44,195 nucleotides of DNA from an uncultured Chloroflexota bacterium (GTDB taxonomy: Bacteria; Chloroflexota; Anaerolineae; Promineifilales; Promineifilaceae), in assembly GCA_900696625.1 (NCBI GenBank), contig CAADGU010000283.1, positions 1-44,195 on the forward strand. The letters are read 5' to 3'. Below the pieces are notes generated by a model, which was given only the letters and a program-made list of their open reading frames with translations, made no database searches and was not told the origin of the DNA. Of this stretch, positions 1 through 8,660 are shown in pieces (the first letter of the stretch is position 1; each line of letters opens with the position of its first letter). The position numbers and the translations under genes were made by a program.

Positions 1-38
1 CCCAATCTCCTAATCTCTCAATCTCTCAATCTCCCCAA
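1..38. repeat. Short-word array, CAATCTC type
   Basis: Five degenerate copies of a 7-8 bp word (CAATCTC/TAATCTC) run to the window edge, just past the stop of the GT4 gene. The same word family returns at 2661-2691, 30530-30575, 31682-31737 and 39421-39455, always between genes. It resembles cyanobacterial STRR repeats; function unknown. Confidence 0.7.
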
Positions 39-1211
39 ACCCTCAAAAAATTCCCCCGTTTGCGCCGCAATTTTATCCCAGGTGAACAGGTTGGCTACGG
101 CCGTTGCCTGTTGCCCCAACCGGTGGCGCAAGTCGGTATCTGCCAGTAAATGCTGAATAGCGTCAGCCAGACTCGCCGGATCATTTGGTGGGACGAGCCA
201 GACATTTTGGCCGTGTACCAGTTCGGGCGTAGGGGCAGTGGGGTGGGTGGTAAGCAGGGCACGGCCGTGCGCCAATGCCGCCATGAGCGTGCCCCGCCGC
301 AGCGATGCGCCATCTCGATAGGGCAGTACCATCAGGTCTACGGCCGTCAGATATGCCGACGCTTCATAGTCAGAGACAAAACCCGTCCAATGTACCCGGT
401 TGCTCAGGTTGCGTTCGTTGATGAAAGCCTCCAGTTGCTCATAAAATGCCTGGTTATTAGCCTCATCGCTGCTGCCGGTGCGCCCGCCGATGAACACCAC
501 ATGCACATGTTTCGATAATTCCGCCAACGCTTGCAGCAGCCGATCGGCCCCTTTGCTTTCGTGCAAAAAGCCAAAATAGCCGAGTAGACAATCGCTGGCG
601 TTCAGCCCCAATTGGCGGCGCACGGCCGTGACTTCTGCGGGCGTCACTTCTCTGGCCTTGATGTTGCTGCCAATGGGAATTTGGGTGATGGGGGTGCGTA
701 CACGGGCGGTAAGCGCCTGGTAGTCACCCGCATTGGTGACAATGACGCCCGTTGCCTGCCGCGCCATGGTGTTCACGGCCGTTTGCCGCAGCCAACCCGC
801 TTTAGGGAACAAATACGGCACACGCAAATCGTGAAAGGTGACAACGGTAGTGGTGACGCCTTTTAATCGCCAGGGAAGTAGATTGATGGCCGCGCTGCGC
901 ATGTTGTAGGCAGCCGGTTGATACTGGATATTGACCACGTCAAATTCATGCCGCAGCACCCAGTCGGCAATTCGGGCAATCGAAGGCCAACGCCAGCGGT
1001 TGATGAATGGATAAAGTTGGGCAAAGGGTAGGTGAAATGGCTCTCCTGGTTTGCGTTTGGCGTCTGACAAACCCGGCGGCTGTATGCCCCGCCGGGTCAT
1101 AATGTGAATGTCGTGTCCCTGTTCGGCCAATGCTTTGGCCAGTTCCTGTGTGAATGCGCCTACTCCCCCTTGCAGGGGTGGGTATTCGCCTGTCACCAAC
1201 CCAATTTTCAT
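18..1211 (-). CDS. Glycosyltransferase family 4 (GT-B fold)
   Basis: A 397-residue protein with the two Rossmann halves of a GT-B glycosyltransferase. The N-terminal acceptor half opens with MKIGLVTGEYPPLQGGVG, whose Gly-rich loop (residues 14-18) is typical of GT4 enzymes. The C-terminal donor half starts near residue 207 with LLGYFGFLHESKG, the usual strand-loop-Lys-Gly motif. It probably transfers a sugar from a nucleotide donor onto a surface glycan or lipid carrier at the cytoplasmic membrane. The family's E-x7-E donor signature is degenerate: around residues 300-320 the sequence reads GASLRRGTLMAALAHG, without the expected glutamates, so activity or donor choice may be unusual. It belongs to a minus-strand run with a GT2 enzyme and nucleotide-sugar genes. 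The exact substrate cannot be read from sequence. Confidence 0.88.
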   Translation of the reverse strand: MKIGLVTGEYPPLQGGVGAFTQELAKALAEQGHDIHIMTRRGIQPPGLSDAKRKPGEPFHLPFAQLYPFINRWRWPSIARIADWVLRHEFDVVNIQYQPAAYNMRSAAINLLPWRLKGVTTTVVTFHDLRVPYLFPKAGWLRQTAVNTMARQATGVIVTNAGDYQALTARVRTPITQIPIGSNIKAREVTPAEVTAVRRQLGLNASDCLLGYFGFLHESKGADRLLQALAELSKHVHVVFIGGRTGSSDEANNQAFYEQLEAFINERNLSNRVHWTGFVSDYEASAYLTAVDLMVLPYRDGASLRRGTLMAALAHGRALLTTHPTAPTPELVHGQNVWLVPPNDPASLADAIQHLLADTDLRHRLGQQATAVANLFTWDKIAAQTGEFFEGLGRLRD

Positions 1212-1217
1212 TTTATG

Positions 1218-1287
1218 GTAGGGGCGAAGCAGTTGGCAGCAAACTGATCTGGTAATACATCATAATACCCAACTGCCTGGCCCCTAC
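1218..1287. repeat. Imperfect inverted repeat between the GT4 gene and the small antitoxin-like gene
   Basis: GTAGGGGC and GCAGTTGG on the left are matched by CCAACTGC and GGCCCCTAC on the right, with an AT-rich centre. It could be a REP-like element or form a hairpin in read-through transcripts. It has no clear T-run on either side. Confidence 0.55.
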
Positions 1288-1634
1288 AGCAGCACATCTT
1301 CGGCAATGATGGGATGACCGCGCCATTTAAGCAGGGAGAGGGCGTAGGTGCGACGTAAAGAGGCGAAGTCGGCTTTTCGGTGCAGATCGGTTTGGTTAGC
1401 CGGTTCCGGCCAGTTCCCATCGGCCACTTTCATCAAATCGCGATCATTCATGCTGTTGAGGATGATGAGGTCAGCGTGGAAGGCTTCCGGCACTTTGCTG
1501 AGAGAGGGCGGCATACCGGCCTGAATGCACTGCATGATCACTTCTTGCAGCGGCCATTTAGAGGCTTCGGCCATCTCTTTGAGCAGGTTGTAATCGGTTT
1601 CCGACAGTTCAATGGTGACTTTGTGGGTTTTCAT
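1284..1634 (-). CDS. Small antitoxin-like protein, paralogue P1
   Basis: A 116-residue protein starting MKTHKVTIELSE. I chose the ATG at 1634 because GAAGGTGAAACC lies just upstream on the coding strand; a longer reading to 1685 lacks such support. A short N-terminal beta-strand followed by a helix resembles the DNA-binding start of ribbon-helix-helix antitoxins. The end, SLRRTYALSLLKWRGHP, matches the frameshifted tail of the 40.8 kb gene. Compared with that paralogue it seems to lack about 24 residues before the tail. In this family such proteins are often followed by an HNH nuclease, but here the next gene is a glycosyltransferase, so it is a solo copy. The DNA-binding/antitoxin role is inferred, not established. 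Confidence 0.7.
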   Translation of the reverse strand: MKTHKVTIELSETDYNLLKEMAEASKWPLQEVIMQCIQAGMPPSLSKVPEAFHADLIILNSMNDRDLMKVADGNWPEPANQTDLHRKADFASLRRTYALSLLKWRGHPIIAEDVLL

Positions 1635-1692
1635 GGTTTCACCTTCAATAGATAATGACTTGTGGCCGGTTTCTAACCGCGCCACTGTTAAC

Positions 1693-2637
1693 TCAATATC
1701 CGGCCGGGCGCAAACCAGACCGTATAACTAACCAATACGCATGAACACGCTGCCAGCGCAACGGCCGTTTGTGCCCCACCACACCCTTGCCTGTTTCCAG
1801 CGCCATCTGCGCCAGATAATTTAGCAAAAGGAACAGGCGCAGGATAAGGGCGGGGACACGGCCGTGATATTTCCGAAAGTAGCGTAACTTGGCCTGGTTA
1901 AAATAAATATGGCGCTGCGCTACTACCTGTTCGCTGCTTTTGCCCTGGTAATGTGTTACCTGGGCGGTGGGCAAATAGACCACCCGCCACCCGGCCATTT
2001 TAATGCGGCGGCACCAGTCGAGTTCTTCCGAGTACATGAAGTACCCTTCGTCCATGCCGCCGACGGTGTGGGCAATCTCCTGCCGTGTCATCAGGCAGGC
2101 GCCCATGACCCAATCCACGTCGGCCGTCTGGCCATCGGCAATATCCAGAGCGTAATATCTGTCCAAGATTCGCTGTGGCGCTCTGGATTGCAGCCAGGTG
2201 CTTTCAAAAAATGCGGTTGTCAAGGTGGGAAAGCGCCGCCGGGAAGATTGTACCGAGCCGTCTTCATTCAGTAATTGTGCCCCCACGACGCCTACATCCA
2301 GATGATTGTCCAGAAATGCCACCATAGACGCCAGCGCATTAGCATGAAGGATGGTGTCTGGATTAAGCAGTAGTATATAACGGCCGTGCGCTTTGGCAAT
2401 CCCCATATTGTTCCCACGTGGAAAGCCGACGTTCTCGTCAGATGCAATCAGCGTTACCTGCGGGAATTCGGCGACGACCATCGCCGCACTGCCATCGGCG
2501 GAGGCGCTGTCTACCACAATCACCTCGACGGTCAGGTCGCCTTGTGTTTGCGCAATGGAACGCAAGCATTCGCGCAGCAACTCGCGCACATTCCAACTCA
2601 CAATCACAATGGACAACTGGCGGTCTACCGGTAGCAA
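1693..2637 (-). CDS. Glycosyltransferase family 2 (GT-A fold)
   Basis: A 314-residue GT2 enzyme of the WcaA/rhamnosyltransferase-like type. The N-terminus LSIVIVSWNVRELLRECL is the nucleotide-binding strand and helix. VIVVDSASADGSA follows, and LLNPDTI (about residue 97) is the D-containing metal/donor motif. EELDWCRRIKMAGWRVVYLP, near residues 208-227, is the ED-like catalytic region. The C-terminus has a hydrophobic stretch (LILRLFLLLNYLAQMAL) that may associate with the membrane. It probably adds a sugar to a growing surface polysaccharide. It lies between the P1 gene and tatD on the same strand, with a short-word repeat array just upstream. Donor and acceptor are unknown. Confidence 0.88.
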   Translation of the reverse strand: MLPVDRQLSIVIVSWNVRELLRECLRSIAQTQGDLTVEVIVVDSASADGSAAMVVAEFPQVTLIASDENVGFPRGNNMGIAKAHGRYILLLNPDTILHANALASMVAFLDNHLDVGVVGAQLLNEDGSVQSSRRRFPTLTTAFFESTWLQSRAPQRILDRYYALDIADGQTADVDWVMGACLMTRQEIAHTVGGMDEGYFMYSEELDWCRRIKMAGWRVVYLPTAQVTHYQGKSSEQVVAQRHIYFNQAKLRYFRKYHGRVPALILRLFLLLNYLAQMALETGKGVVGHKRPLRWQRVHAYWLVIRSGLRPAGY

Positions 2638-2660
2638 ATCAACCTCTTCTGCTTTGATGC

Positions 2661-2691
2661 GAATCCCTCAATCTCTAATCTCTAATCTCAT
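2661..2691. repeat. Short-word array, CTAATCT type
   Basis: Degenerate CTCAATCT/CTAATCT words fill the gap between GT2 and tatD and run into the last codons of tatD. Same class as the arrays at 1-38 and 30530-30575. Confidence 0.6.
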
Positions 2692-3465
2692 TTTTGAAAA
2701 CAACCGCCGGGCGTTTTGGGTGGTATGGTGGGCAAACACGGCCGTGTCCATCCCCCTCTCCTGCGCTATCCGTGCCGCTACCTGGGTCACAAAAGCCGGT
2801 TCATTGCGTGACGGCCGTTTGCCACGCGATGCCCCATCGCCCTGTTCCGGCGCCAGATAAGGCGCATCCGTCTCCACCACAATCCGATCCAGCGGCACAC
2901 GAGCGGCAATGGCTCGCAATTCGGTCGCTTTTTTATATGTCACCGGCCCGGTGAAACCAAGGTAGTAGCCCATGTCTAAGACCTGCACGGCCGTGTCCCA
3001 ATCGGCGGCAAAGGAGTGCAGCACCCCTTTGCCCGGCGTTTCGCGCAGCATCCTGACCACATCTTCGCTGGCCTCCCGGTTGTGTACAATCACCGGCAAA
3101 TCCAGTTCCACCGCCAGTTGTAGCTGCTGCCGGAAGGCATGATGCTGCACCGGGTGGGGCGATTTATCCCAATGATAGTCCAACCCAATTTCGCCAATAG
3201 CCACCACTTTTTCATGCTGCGCCATGTCACGCAGCTTATCTAGCCAGCCATCTTGCCAATCGGCCGTTGAATTGGGATGGACACCCACCGCCGCGTACAC
3301 TTCGGGGAATTGTTCGGCCAGGGCGAGTACGGCCGTGCAGTTTTCCAGATCAATTGCCGGTACAACGATGCGCACCACCCCCGCCGCTACCGCCCGCGCC
3401 ACCACGGCCGCCCGGTCGGCGTCAAAGCGATGAAAGGCAAGATGGCAGTGGGTGTCTATGAGCAT
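2668..3465 (-). CDS. tatD: TatD-family metal-dependent deoxyribonuclease
   Basis: A 265-residue TIM-barrel hydrolase of the TatD/YcfH family, a metal-dependent DNase acting in the cytoplasm, linked in other bacteria to DNA repair and degradation. The start MLIDTHCHLAF places the HxH metal motif at residues 5-7, as in the family, so I prefer 3465 over the longer reading to 3519. Other metal ligands are visible in order: GEIGLDYHW (Glu), VIVHNREA, VLHSFA and ETDAPYLAP (Asp near the C-terminus). The length is normal. It sits within the glycan cluster but is probably an independent housekeeping gene. The upstream spacer holds a large inverted repeat (3491-3578). Confidence 0.92.
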   Translation of the reverse strand: MLIDTHCHLAFHRFDADRAAVVARAVAAGVVRIVVPAIDLENCTAVLALAEQFPEVYAAVGVHPNSTADWQDGWLDKLRDMAQHEKVVAIGEIGLDYHWDKSPHPVQHHAFRQQLQLAVELDLPVIVHNREASEDVVRMLRETPGKGVLHSFAADWDTAVQVLDMGYYLGFTGPVTYKKATELRAIAARVPLDRIVVETDAPYLAPEQGDGASRGKRPSRNEPAFVTQVAARIAQERGMDTAVFAHHTTQNARRLFSKMRLEIRD

Positions 3466-3490
3466 TGGTACACAGCAATTGGTGAGCTTA

Positions 3491-3578
3491 CTGAAAAAAC
3501 CACAGAGGCACAAAGACACAGAGAAATTCGACCAGAGAAAACTCCGTGCCTCCGTGTCTCTGTGGTGGCTTTCTTCAG
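3491..3578. repeat. Inverted repeat built of CACAGAG/CACGGAG words
   Basis: CTGAAAAAACCACAGAGGCAC on the left (its first 20 bases are CTGAAAAAACCACAGAGGCA) is approximately the reverse complement of the right arm, which ends GTGGCTTTCTTCAG. The arms consist of repeated CACAGAG-like 8-mers. It separates tatD from the phosphohexomutase gene and could fold into a long imperfect hairpin. No ORF or RNA gene is apparent. Confidence 0.7.
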
Positions 3579-3626
3579 TAGACTCATCGGTAATCGGTTA
3601 ACGGGTCCCTGATGGATATTGCTGAC

Positions 3627-5045
3627 CTACTGCAAACCGGCCAGGCGCAGGCCGTCTTCCAGGATCGCCTGTACCCGGTCTTCGTGTGTCGTTTCGCAGT
3701 AGACGCGGATAATGGGTTCGGTGCCGCTAAAGCGCACCAGCAGCCAGCCGCCATCTTCCATGACAAACTGATGCCCATCAATGGTGACAATATCGGTTAC
3801 TTTGAGGCCGCCAATGGTAGACGGCCGTGCCGCATCCACATTGTGCCAGATTTCCGCCCGCCGTCCCTGGTCAAAGGTGGAATCTACCCGGTTGTAAAAA
3901 TGGGGGCCAACCAGTTCAAACAGCGCCGCCAGCAGTTCCGACGGTTTTTTGCCCGTCAGCCGCATCATGTCCAGCATATACAGCCCGGCCAGAATACCAT
4001 CCCGCTCCGGTACATGCCCGCGAAAGGCATAACCGCCGCTCTCCTCGCCCCCAATCAAGCCATCCACCTCTACCATTTTGGGCGCGATGTATTTGAAGCC
4101 CACCCCCGTTTCATGCACCGGCACACCATAAATCTGGCCCAGTTTGTTCAGCATTTTGGTGGTGGAGATGGTCTTGACAATGGGGCCACGTTCGCCGCGC
4201 ACTTCCAACAGGTAGTAGCCCATCAGCCCATACACGCGCAGTTGGTCCATAAACTGCCCGTTTTCGTCGCCAAAACCCACCCGGTCGGCGTCGCCGTCGT
4301 TGATGATAACCACATCTGCGCCCACCGTGGCGGCAAAGCTGAGGCCGTGATCCACGTTCGGCGGAATGGGTTCGGGGCGGGTCATGTGCGGGAAGAGGGG
4401 GTTGCGCTCGTTGTGGACTTCGGTGAGATGGGTACGGCCGTTCGCCAGCAGCCGCGGAAACCAGCCCGCCCCGTTGCCCCACATGCAATCTACCAGCACG
4501 TTAAAGCCGGCATTTTTGATGGCCTCAATGTCCACCAGCCGGTGCAGTTGGGCGATGTAGGCGGGGGCGGGATCGAAGGTGTGGACACGGCCGTCGCTCA
4601 ACGCATCATCCAGCTTCATCCGTTTCACCCCGTCCAGGTCGGGAATAGCCGCCTCAATCTTCTTTAGATCTGTTGGCGGAATGGCCCCACCCAGTGGGTC
4701 ACGCACCTTAAAGCCGCAGTCCCAGGGTGGATTGTGGCTGGCGGTAATGTTAATGGCCCCACCTGCCTGTTTATCCACCACCGCATACGAAATCGTCGGC
4801 GTCGGCGTGGCCCCGTCTGTCAGCCAGACATGAATGTCATTGGCCGCCAGCACTTCCGCCGCCGCCGCCGCAAAAAACTCCGCCTGAAAGCGTTTGTCAT
4901 ACCCAATCACAACGCCTTTTTCCGCCAGCCCTTGCTGGTGTAAAAAGTTGGCAAACCCCTGCGCGCAGCGGCGCACATTGTCAAACGTATAATCTTCGGC
5001 AATCCGTCCCCGCCAGCCGTCCGTGCCAAATTTGATGTCGCTCAT
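3627..5045 (-). CDS. Phosphoglucomutase/phosphomannomutase family protein
   Basis: A 472-residue alpha-D-phosphohexomutase with all four family landmarks. The phosphoserine loop TASHNPP puts the catalytic Ser at residue 103. The metal loop DGDADR is at about 250-255. The sugar-specificity loop is GEESGG, and the phosphate-binding loop RFSGTEP lies near the C-terminus. It interconverts hexose 6-phosphate and 1-phosphate. GEESGG does not by itself separate glucose, mannose or glucosamine. With gmd next door and manC at 30.6 kb, a phosphomannomutase role feeding GDP-mannose is attractive but inferred. ATG at 5045 starts [12 protein letters not shown], the normal family N-terminus. The gap to gmd is filled by a short-word repeat. 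Confidence 0.92.
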   Translation of the reverse strand: MSDIKFGTDGWRGRIAEDYTFDNVRRCAQGFANFLHQQGLAEKGVVIGYDKRFQAEFFAAAAAEVLAANDIHVWLTDGATPTPTISYAVVDKQAGGAINITASHNPPWDCGFKVRDPLGGAIPPTDLKKIEAAIPDLDGVKRMKLDDALSDGRVHTFDPAPAYIAQLHRLVDIEAIKNAGFNVLVDCMWGNGAGWFPRLLANGRTHLTEVHNERNPLFPHMTRPEPIPPNVDHGLSFAATVGADVVIINDGDADRVGFGDENGQFMDQLRVYGLMGYYLLEVRGERGPIVKTISTTKMLNKLGQIYGVPVHETGVGFKYIAPKMVEVDGLIGGEESGGYAFRGHVPERDGILAGLYMLDMMRLTGKKPSELLAALFELVGPHFYNRVDSTFDQGRRAEIWHNVDAARPSTIGGLKVTDIVTIDGHQFVMEDGGWLLVRFSGTEPIIRVYCETTHEDRVQAILEDGLRLAGLQ

Positions 5046-5060
5046 GTTGAATTCCTTGTT

Positions 5061-5117
5061 CGTTACCCGTTATCCGTGAACCGTGAACCGATTACGGGTT
5101 ACGGATTACGAACTACG
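5061..5117. repeat. Short-word array, CCGTGAA/ATTACGG type
   Basis: Degenerate 7-8 bp words (CCGTTATC, CCGTGAA, ATTACGG, TTACGG) fill the gap between gmd and the phosphohexomutase gene. The same family recurs at 16961, 17572, 18877, 20296, 29322 and 36158. Confidence 0.65.
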
Positions 5118-5119
5118 CA

Positions 5120-6130
<1,011 letters not shown>

Positions 6131-6170
6131 TTATAGCGTAGGTGATGGGTAGCCGGTAATCGTTTATTGG

Positions 6171-6485
6171 TCACAGTCCCAGCCACAGCCGCAGAGAATC
6201 ATCAATCAAAGTAAGCTGTGATTGAGTTAATGTGCCTAATTCTCTGATGAGCTTGGCGTATGGAATGGTAACGATATTTTGTGCATCGAAGGCGCCTGCG
6301 CGCAAGAATTTGACCGGAATAACGACTTCAAATCGGGAGCCTCTGACGCTGGTTGTATGCGGTACTAATGTTACTAAAGCCCGATGTTCATCCTGAACGG
6401 GAATGCTGCAAACGAGACACGGCCGTACCTTTGCCGTCATGCCTAAATCTACGAGCCACACTTCACCACGTCTGGGCAAGGCCAT
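6171..6485 (-). CDS. MazF/PemK-family toxin (endoribonuclease)
   Basis: A 104-residue protein of the MazF/PemK/Kid type, which usually cleaves mRNA at short motifs and halts growth when unopposed. RRGEVWLVDLG at residues 5-15, then KVRPCLVCS and LVTLVPHTT, are the family's beta-barrel core. The C-terminal NIVTIPYAKLIRELGTLT with a final helix is also typical. The ATG at 6485 lies inside the end of the upstream antitoxin-like gene (23 bp overlap), the classic coupled toxin-antitoxin arrangement with the antitoxin first. The pair interrupts the glycan-gene run, suggesting insertion. The cleavage motif is not predictable. Confidence 0.88.
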   Translation of the reverse strand: MALPRRGEVWLVDLGMTAKVRPCLVCSIPVQDEHRALVTLVPHTTSVRGSRFEVVIPVKFLRAGAFDAQNIVTIPYAKLIRELGTLTQSQLTLIDDSLRLWLGL

Positions 6486-6669
6486 CGGATACTTCCTGCT
6501 GGTCGAGTTCTAAGAAAACAGCTTCCGCGCTTAACAAAAGTTCCTCATCAGAGAGTGCCGCATAGTCCAGGTCAGAGATGCGTCGCAATACCTCAAAGGC
6601 AAACTGCTTTTTTTCTCTCTCGCTCAATCGCTCAAATGAATCAATTAAAAATTCTACAGCTAGTGTCAT
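6463..6669 (-). CDS. Antitoxin partner of the MazF-type toxin
   Basis: A 68-residue acidic, mostly helical protein (MTLAVEFLIDSFERLSEREK) ending in SDGLAQTW. It overlaps the toxin by 23 bp and precedes it, as expected for an antitoxin controlling a MazF-like partner. It does not show the AbrB-like N-terminus of E. coli MazE. It is closer to short helical antitoxins often paired with PemK-type toxins, with a LSEREKKQFAFEVLRRI segment. The function is assigned from position and size rather than from a strong motif. Confidence 0.72.
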   Translation of the reverse strand: MTLAVEFLIDSFERLSEREKKQFAFEVLRRISDLDYAALSDEELLLSAEAVFLELDQQEVSDGLAQTW

Positions 6670-6770
6670 GGTTTGGCCTCATTTATCTTCCATACAACTA
6701 TACATCTTATCCCAAGCCGTTGAAATTATAACACACCGATGGATGACAAAAAGCGTCCCGCCCATTATAC

Positions 6771-7544
6771 CTAATGCCCTATAAGAGCATAGATAATGTG
6801 CGATTTTTGGCGGCGCACGGCCGTTGGCAGCCATCGCTCCAGCCGCGCAAAATAGCCCAATCCCCACATCACCAGCGCTTCAAACGCGCCGCTCTCCGCC
6901 TGGACGCGCTGTTCGGCGCTGCGGCTGACGCCGGTGGGGAAAGGGGGCATGTCTATGAAGCCTGACCTGGTGAGCAGGTGAGGCGGTGATAAGGAGAGCA
7001 GGTCGGAGAGGCGGAGGGTGTCCAGGCCGCTGTGGGCGGCGTGGTCGGGATTGGCGGCATTGGGGCAGAAGAGGGCTACGGCCGTGGCCATTTCCCACTG
7101 CCTCTGTACATACATTGGCCGGTCGGCTGCCGCTAAACGCTGGATGACTTCGTTAGAAATCGCCAGGTCAAACGGGCCGGTCACTTCGGCCATCTCTGCC
7201 ATGTCGTGTACCAGGAGCAGGTCTGGCTGCACGGCCGTCAGCCAGCTCACCTGCCGCGCTTCAGCCCACGACGCTTGAAACTTCGCCAATGCTGCCGGGC
7301 GATCATCGGCGATGACGGCCGTTGCCCCCAACTCTTCCGCCAGCAGCAAATAATCCAGACTGGCGCCATACTTTTCCGGCAGCCCGGCGATAAGCAGCCG
7401 TTTTACCGGGGAGATGGTGGGCAGCCACGGCCGTAATACCAGCCGCTTGGCATAGTATTCATACGCCGTACCTACACCTTCACCCTCGGCCAGCGCCAGG
7501 GTGTAAAGGGATTTGATGGAAGTGTGTGCTATTGTTTTTTTCAT
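6771..7544 (-). CDS. Methyltransferase-like protein (SAM-dependent fold suspected)
   Basis: A 257-residue protein. RLLIAGLPEKYGASLDYLL around residues 46-64 resembles a SAM-binding motif I region, GATAVIADDRP follows as a possible acidic motif II, and FDLAISNEVIQRL resembles the post-I segment of class I methyltransferases. The canonical GxGxG is not intact, so this is a weak call. I start at the ATG at 7544 (MKKTIAHTS), because the longer reading to 7601 is encoded by the short-word repeat and would be spurious. It sits between the MazEF pair and the epimerase gene in the glycan cluster. A sugar- or lipid-modifying role is possible but unproven. Confidence 0.6.
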   Translation of the reverse strand: MKKTIAHTSIKSLYTLALAEGEGVGTAYEYYAKRLVLRPWLPTISPVKRLLIAGLPEKYGASLDYLLLAEELGATAVIADDRPAALAKFQASWAEARQVSWLTAVQPDLLLVHDMAEMAEVTGPFDLAISNEVIQRLAAADRPMYVQRQWEMATAVALFCPNAANPDHAAHSGLDTLRLSDLLSLSPPHLLTRSGFIDMPPFPTGVSRSAEQRVQAESGAFEALVMWGLGYFARLERWLPTAVRRQKSHIIYALIGH

Positions 7545-7545
7545 G

Positions 7546-7613
7546 TAATTGGGTAATTGGGTAATTGAGTAATTGGGCGCGTCAATTACCCAATTACTCA
7601 ATTACCCGATTAC
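7546..7613. repeat. Short-word inverted array, AATTGGGT type
   Basis: Four AATTGGGT/AATTGAGT words are followed by their reverse complements AATTACCC/AATTACTC, giving an imperfect hairpin between the epimerase and methyltransferase-like genes. The same family occurs at 9912-9952 and 15564-15636. Confidence 0.75.
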
Positions 7614-8599
7614 ATTTTCTCCAGTAAGCCTTTCTCTTGATACCACGCTACCGTTTGCGCCACGCCGTCTGCCAGGTTAAAACGAGGAGTGTAGCCCAAT
7701 TCGTGGTGCGCTTTTTGCCAGTTAAATTGGCGGTCATGGCTGAAAAAGGCAACCCCGTCCCGGCTGAGCGGCGGCGTGATTTTGAAGAGTGCGCCGCCAA
7801 CTTCTAGCGCCGTGGCTCCGGCCATGGCCAGCCAGTGGGGTAGATTGCGTGTGGGTGGCGAAACGCCCACGGCCGTGGCTATCGTATCGGCCAACGCCCG
7901 AAACGTTACCGGTTCCGGCCCGGCGATGTGGTAAATCTGACCGCGCTGCCCCTGTTTGAGGCAGCGCAGCATCCCGTTTACGGCGTCGTCAATGTAGGTG
8001 GGGTGGCAAAGGGCACGGCCGTGATCAATGGTGAAGAAACGGCCGTTTTGTATTGCCTGAAACAATCCCAACACGTGCAAATCCCCCGGCCCGTAGATAA
8101 ATTCTGGCCGGGTGATCACCACCGGCGTACCTTGCCGGGCAAAAATCTGGGCGACCATTTCGGCCGCCGCTTTGCTGCGTTCATACGCATTGGAAGGGGC
8201 ATGAGGGGCCGTTTCGTCGGCAGGTGGACCAGTAATGGGGCCTAAAACGCCGGGGCTGCTGACGTACAACACCTTCGGCGGGTTGTCCAGCTTTTCAATT
8301 TCGCCCAACACATTGCTGGTGCCGTTGACGTGCAGTTGGTGAAAGGTGGATTCAGGCACACCGGCCCGCCCCAACATCCCGGCAGCATGGATGACCCCAT
8401 CTACCCAGTCAAACATTCCTGCCAATGACTCGCGGACGGTGACATCCCCTTCCAGCCAGGTAACAGGCAATCCATCCAGGCGCGAACGGTCGGCCGACGG
8501 CCGTACCAGCCCAAACAGTTCCGCCCCCTCAGCCGCCAATGCCCGCGCTAACGCGCTGCCCACAAAGCCGGTGATACCGGTGATCAATACTTTGCTCAT
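7610..8599 (-). CDS. NAD(P)-dependent sugar epimerase/dehydratase-like protein
   Basis: A 329-residue extended short-chain dehydrogenase. The N-terminal TGITGFVGSALARAL is the TGxxGxxG nucleotide motif, and YERSK is the catalytic YxxxK, preceded by LYVSSPGVLG. Such enzymes act on nucleotide sugars or on 3-beta-hydroxy-steroid-like substrates. Its place in the glycan cluster favours a sugar substrate, but the C-terminal half (SRDGVAFFSHDRQFNWQKAHHELGY) also resembles 3-beta-HSD/dihydroflavonol reductase members. I start at the ATG at 8599 (MSKVLITG), placing the Rossmann motif at the N-terminus. The longer reading to 8644 is repeat-derived. Confidence 0.82.
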   Translation of the reverse strand: MSKVLITGITGFVGSALARALAAEGAELFGLVRPSADRSRLDGLPVTWLEGDVTVRESLAGMFDWVDGVIHAAGMLGRAGVPESTFHQLHVNGTSNVLGEIEKLDNPPKVLYVSSPGVLGPITGPPADETAPHAPSNAYERSKAAAEMVAQIFARQGTPVVITRPEFIYGPGDLHVLGLFQAIQNGRFFTIDHGRALCHPTYIDDAVNGMLRCLKQGQRGQIYHIAGPEPVTFRALADTIATAVGVSPPTRNLPHWLAMAGATALEVGGALFKITPPLSRDGVAFFSHDRQFNWQKAHHELGYTPRFNLADGVAQTVAWYQEKGLLEKM

Positions 8600-8606
8600 A
8601 GTTCCT

Positions 8607-8660
8607 TGATCGTGATGCGTGATGCGTGAGGGTCTGTCGGTCACGCATCACGCATCATGG
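8607..8660. repeat. Short-word inverted array, GTGATGC/CATCACG type
   Basis: GTGATGCGTGATGCGTGA is mirrored by TCACGCATCACGCATCA around a short centre, forming a strong potential hairpin between the epimerase and citrate-synthase-like genes. The last codons of the latter lie in it. Confidence 0.7.

Noticed and set aside
3612..4667. Plus-strand 351-codon ORF opposite the phosphohexomutase gene
   Set aside because: It lies wholly antisense to a confidently identified gene, and its translation is His/Gln-rich with no known family, typical of a shadow frame in GC-rich DNA.
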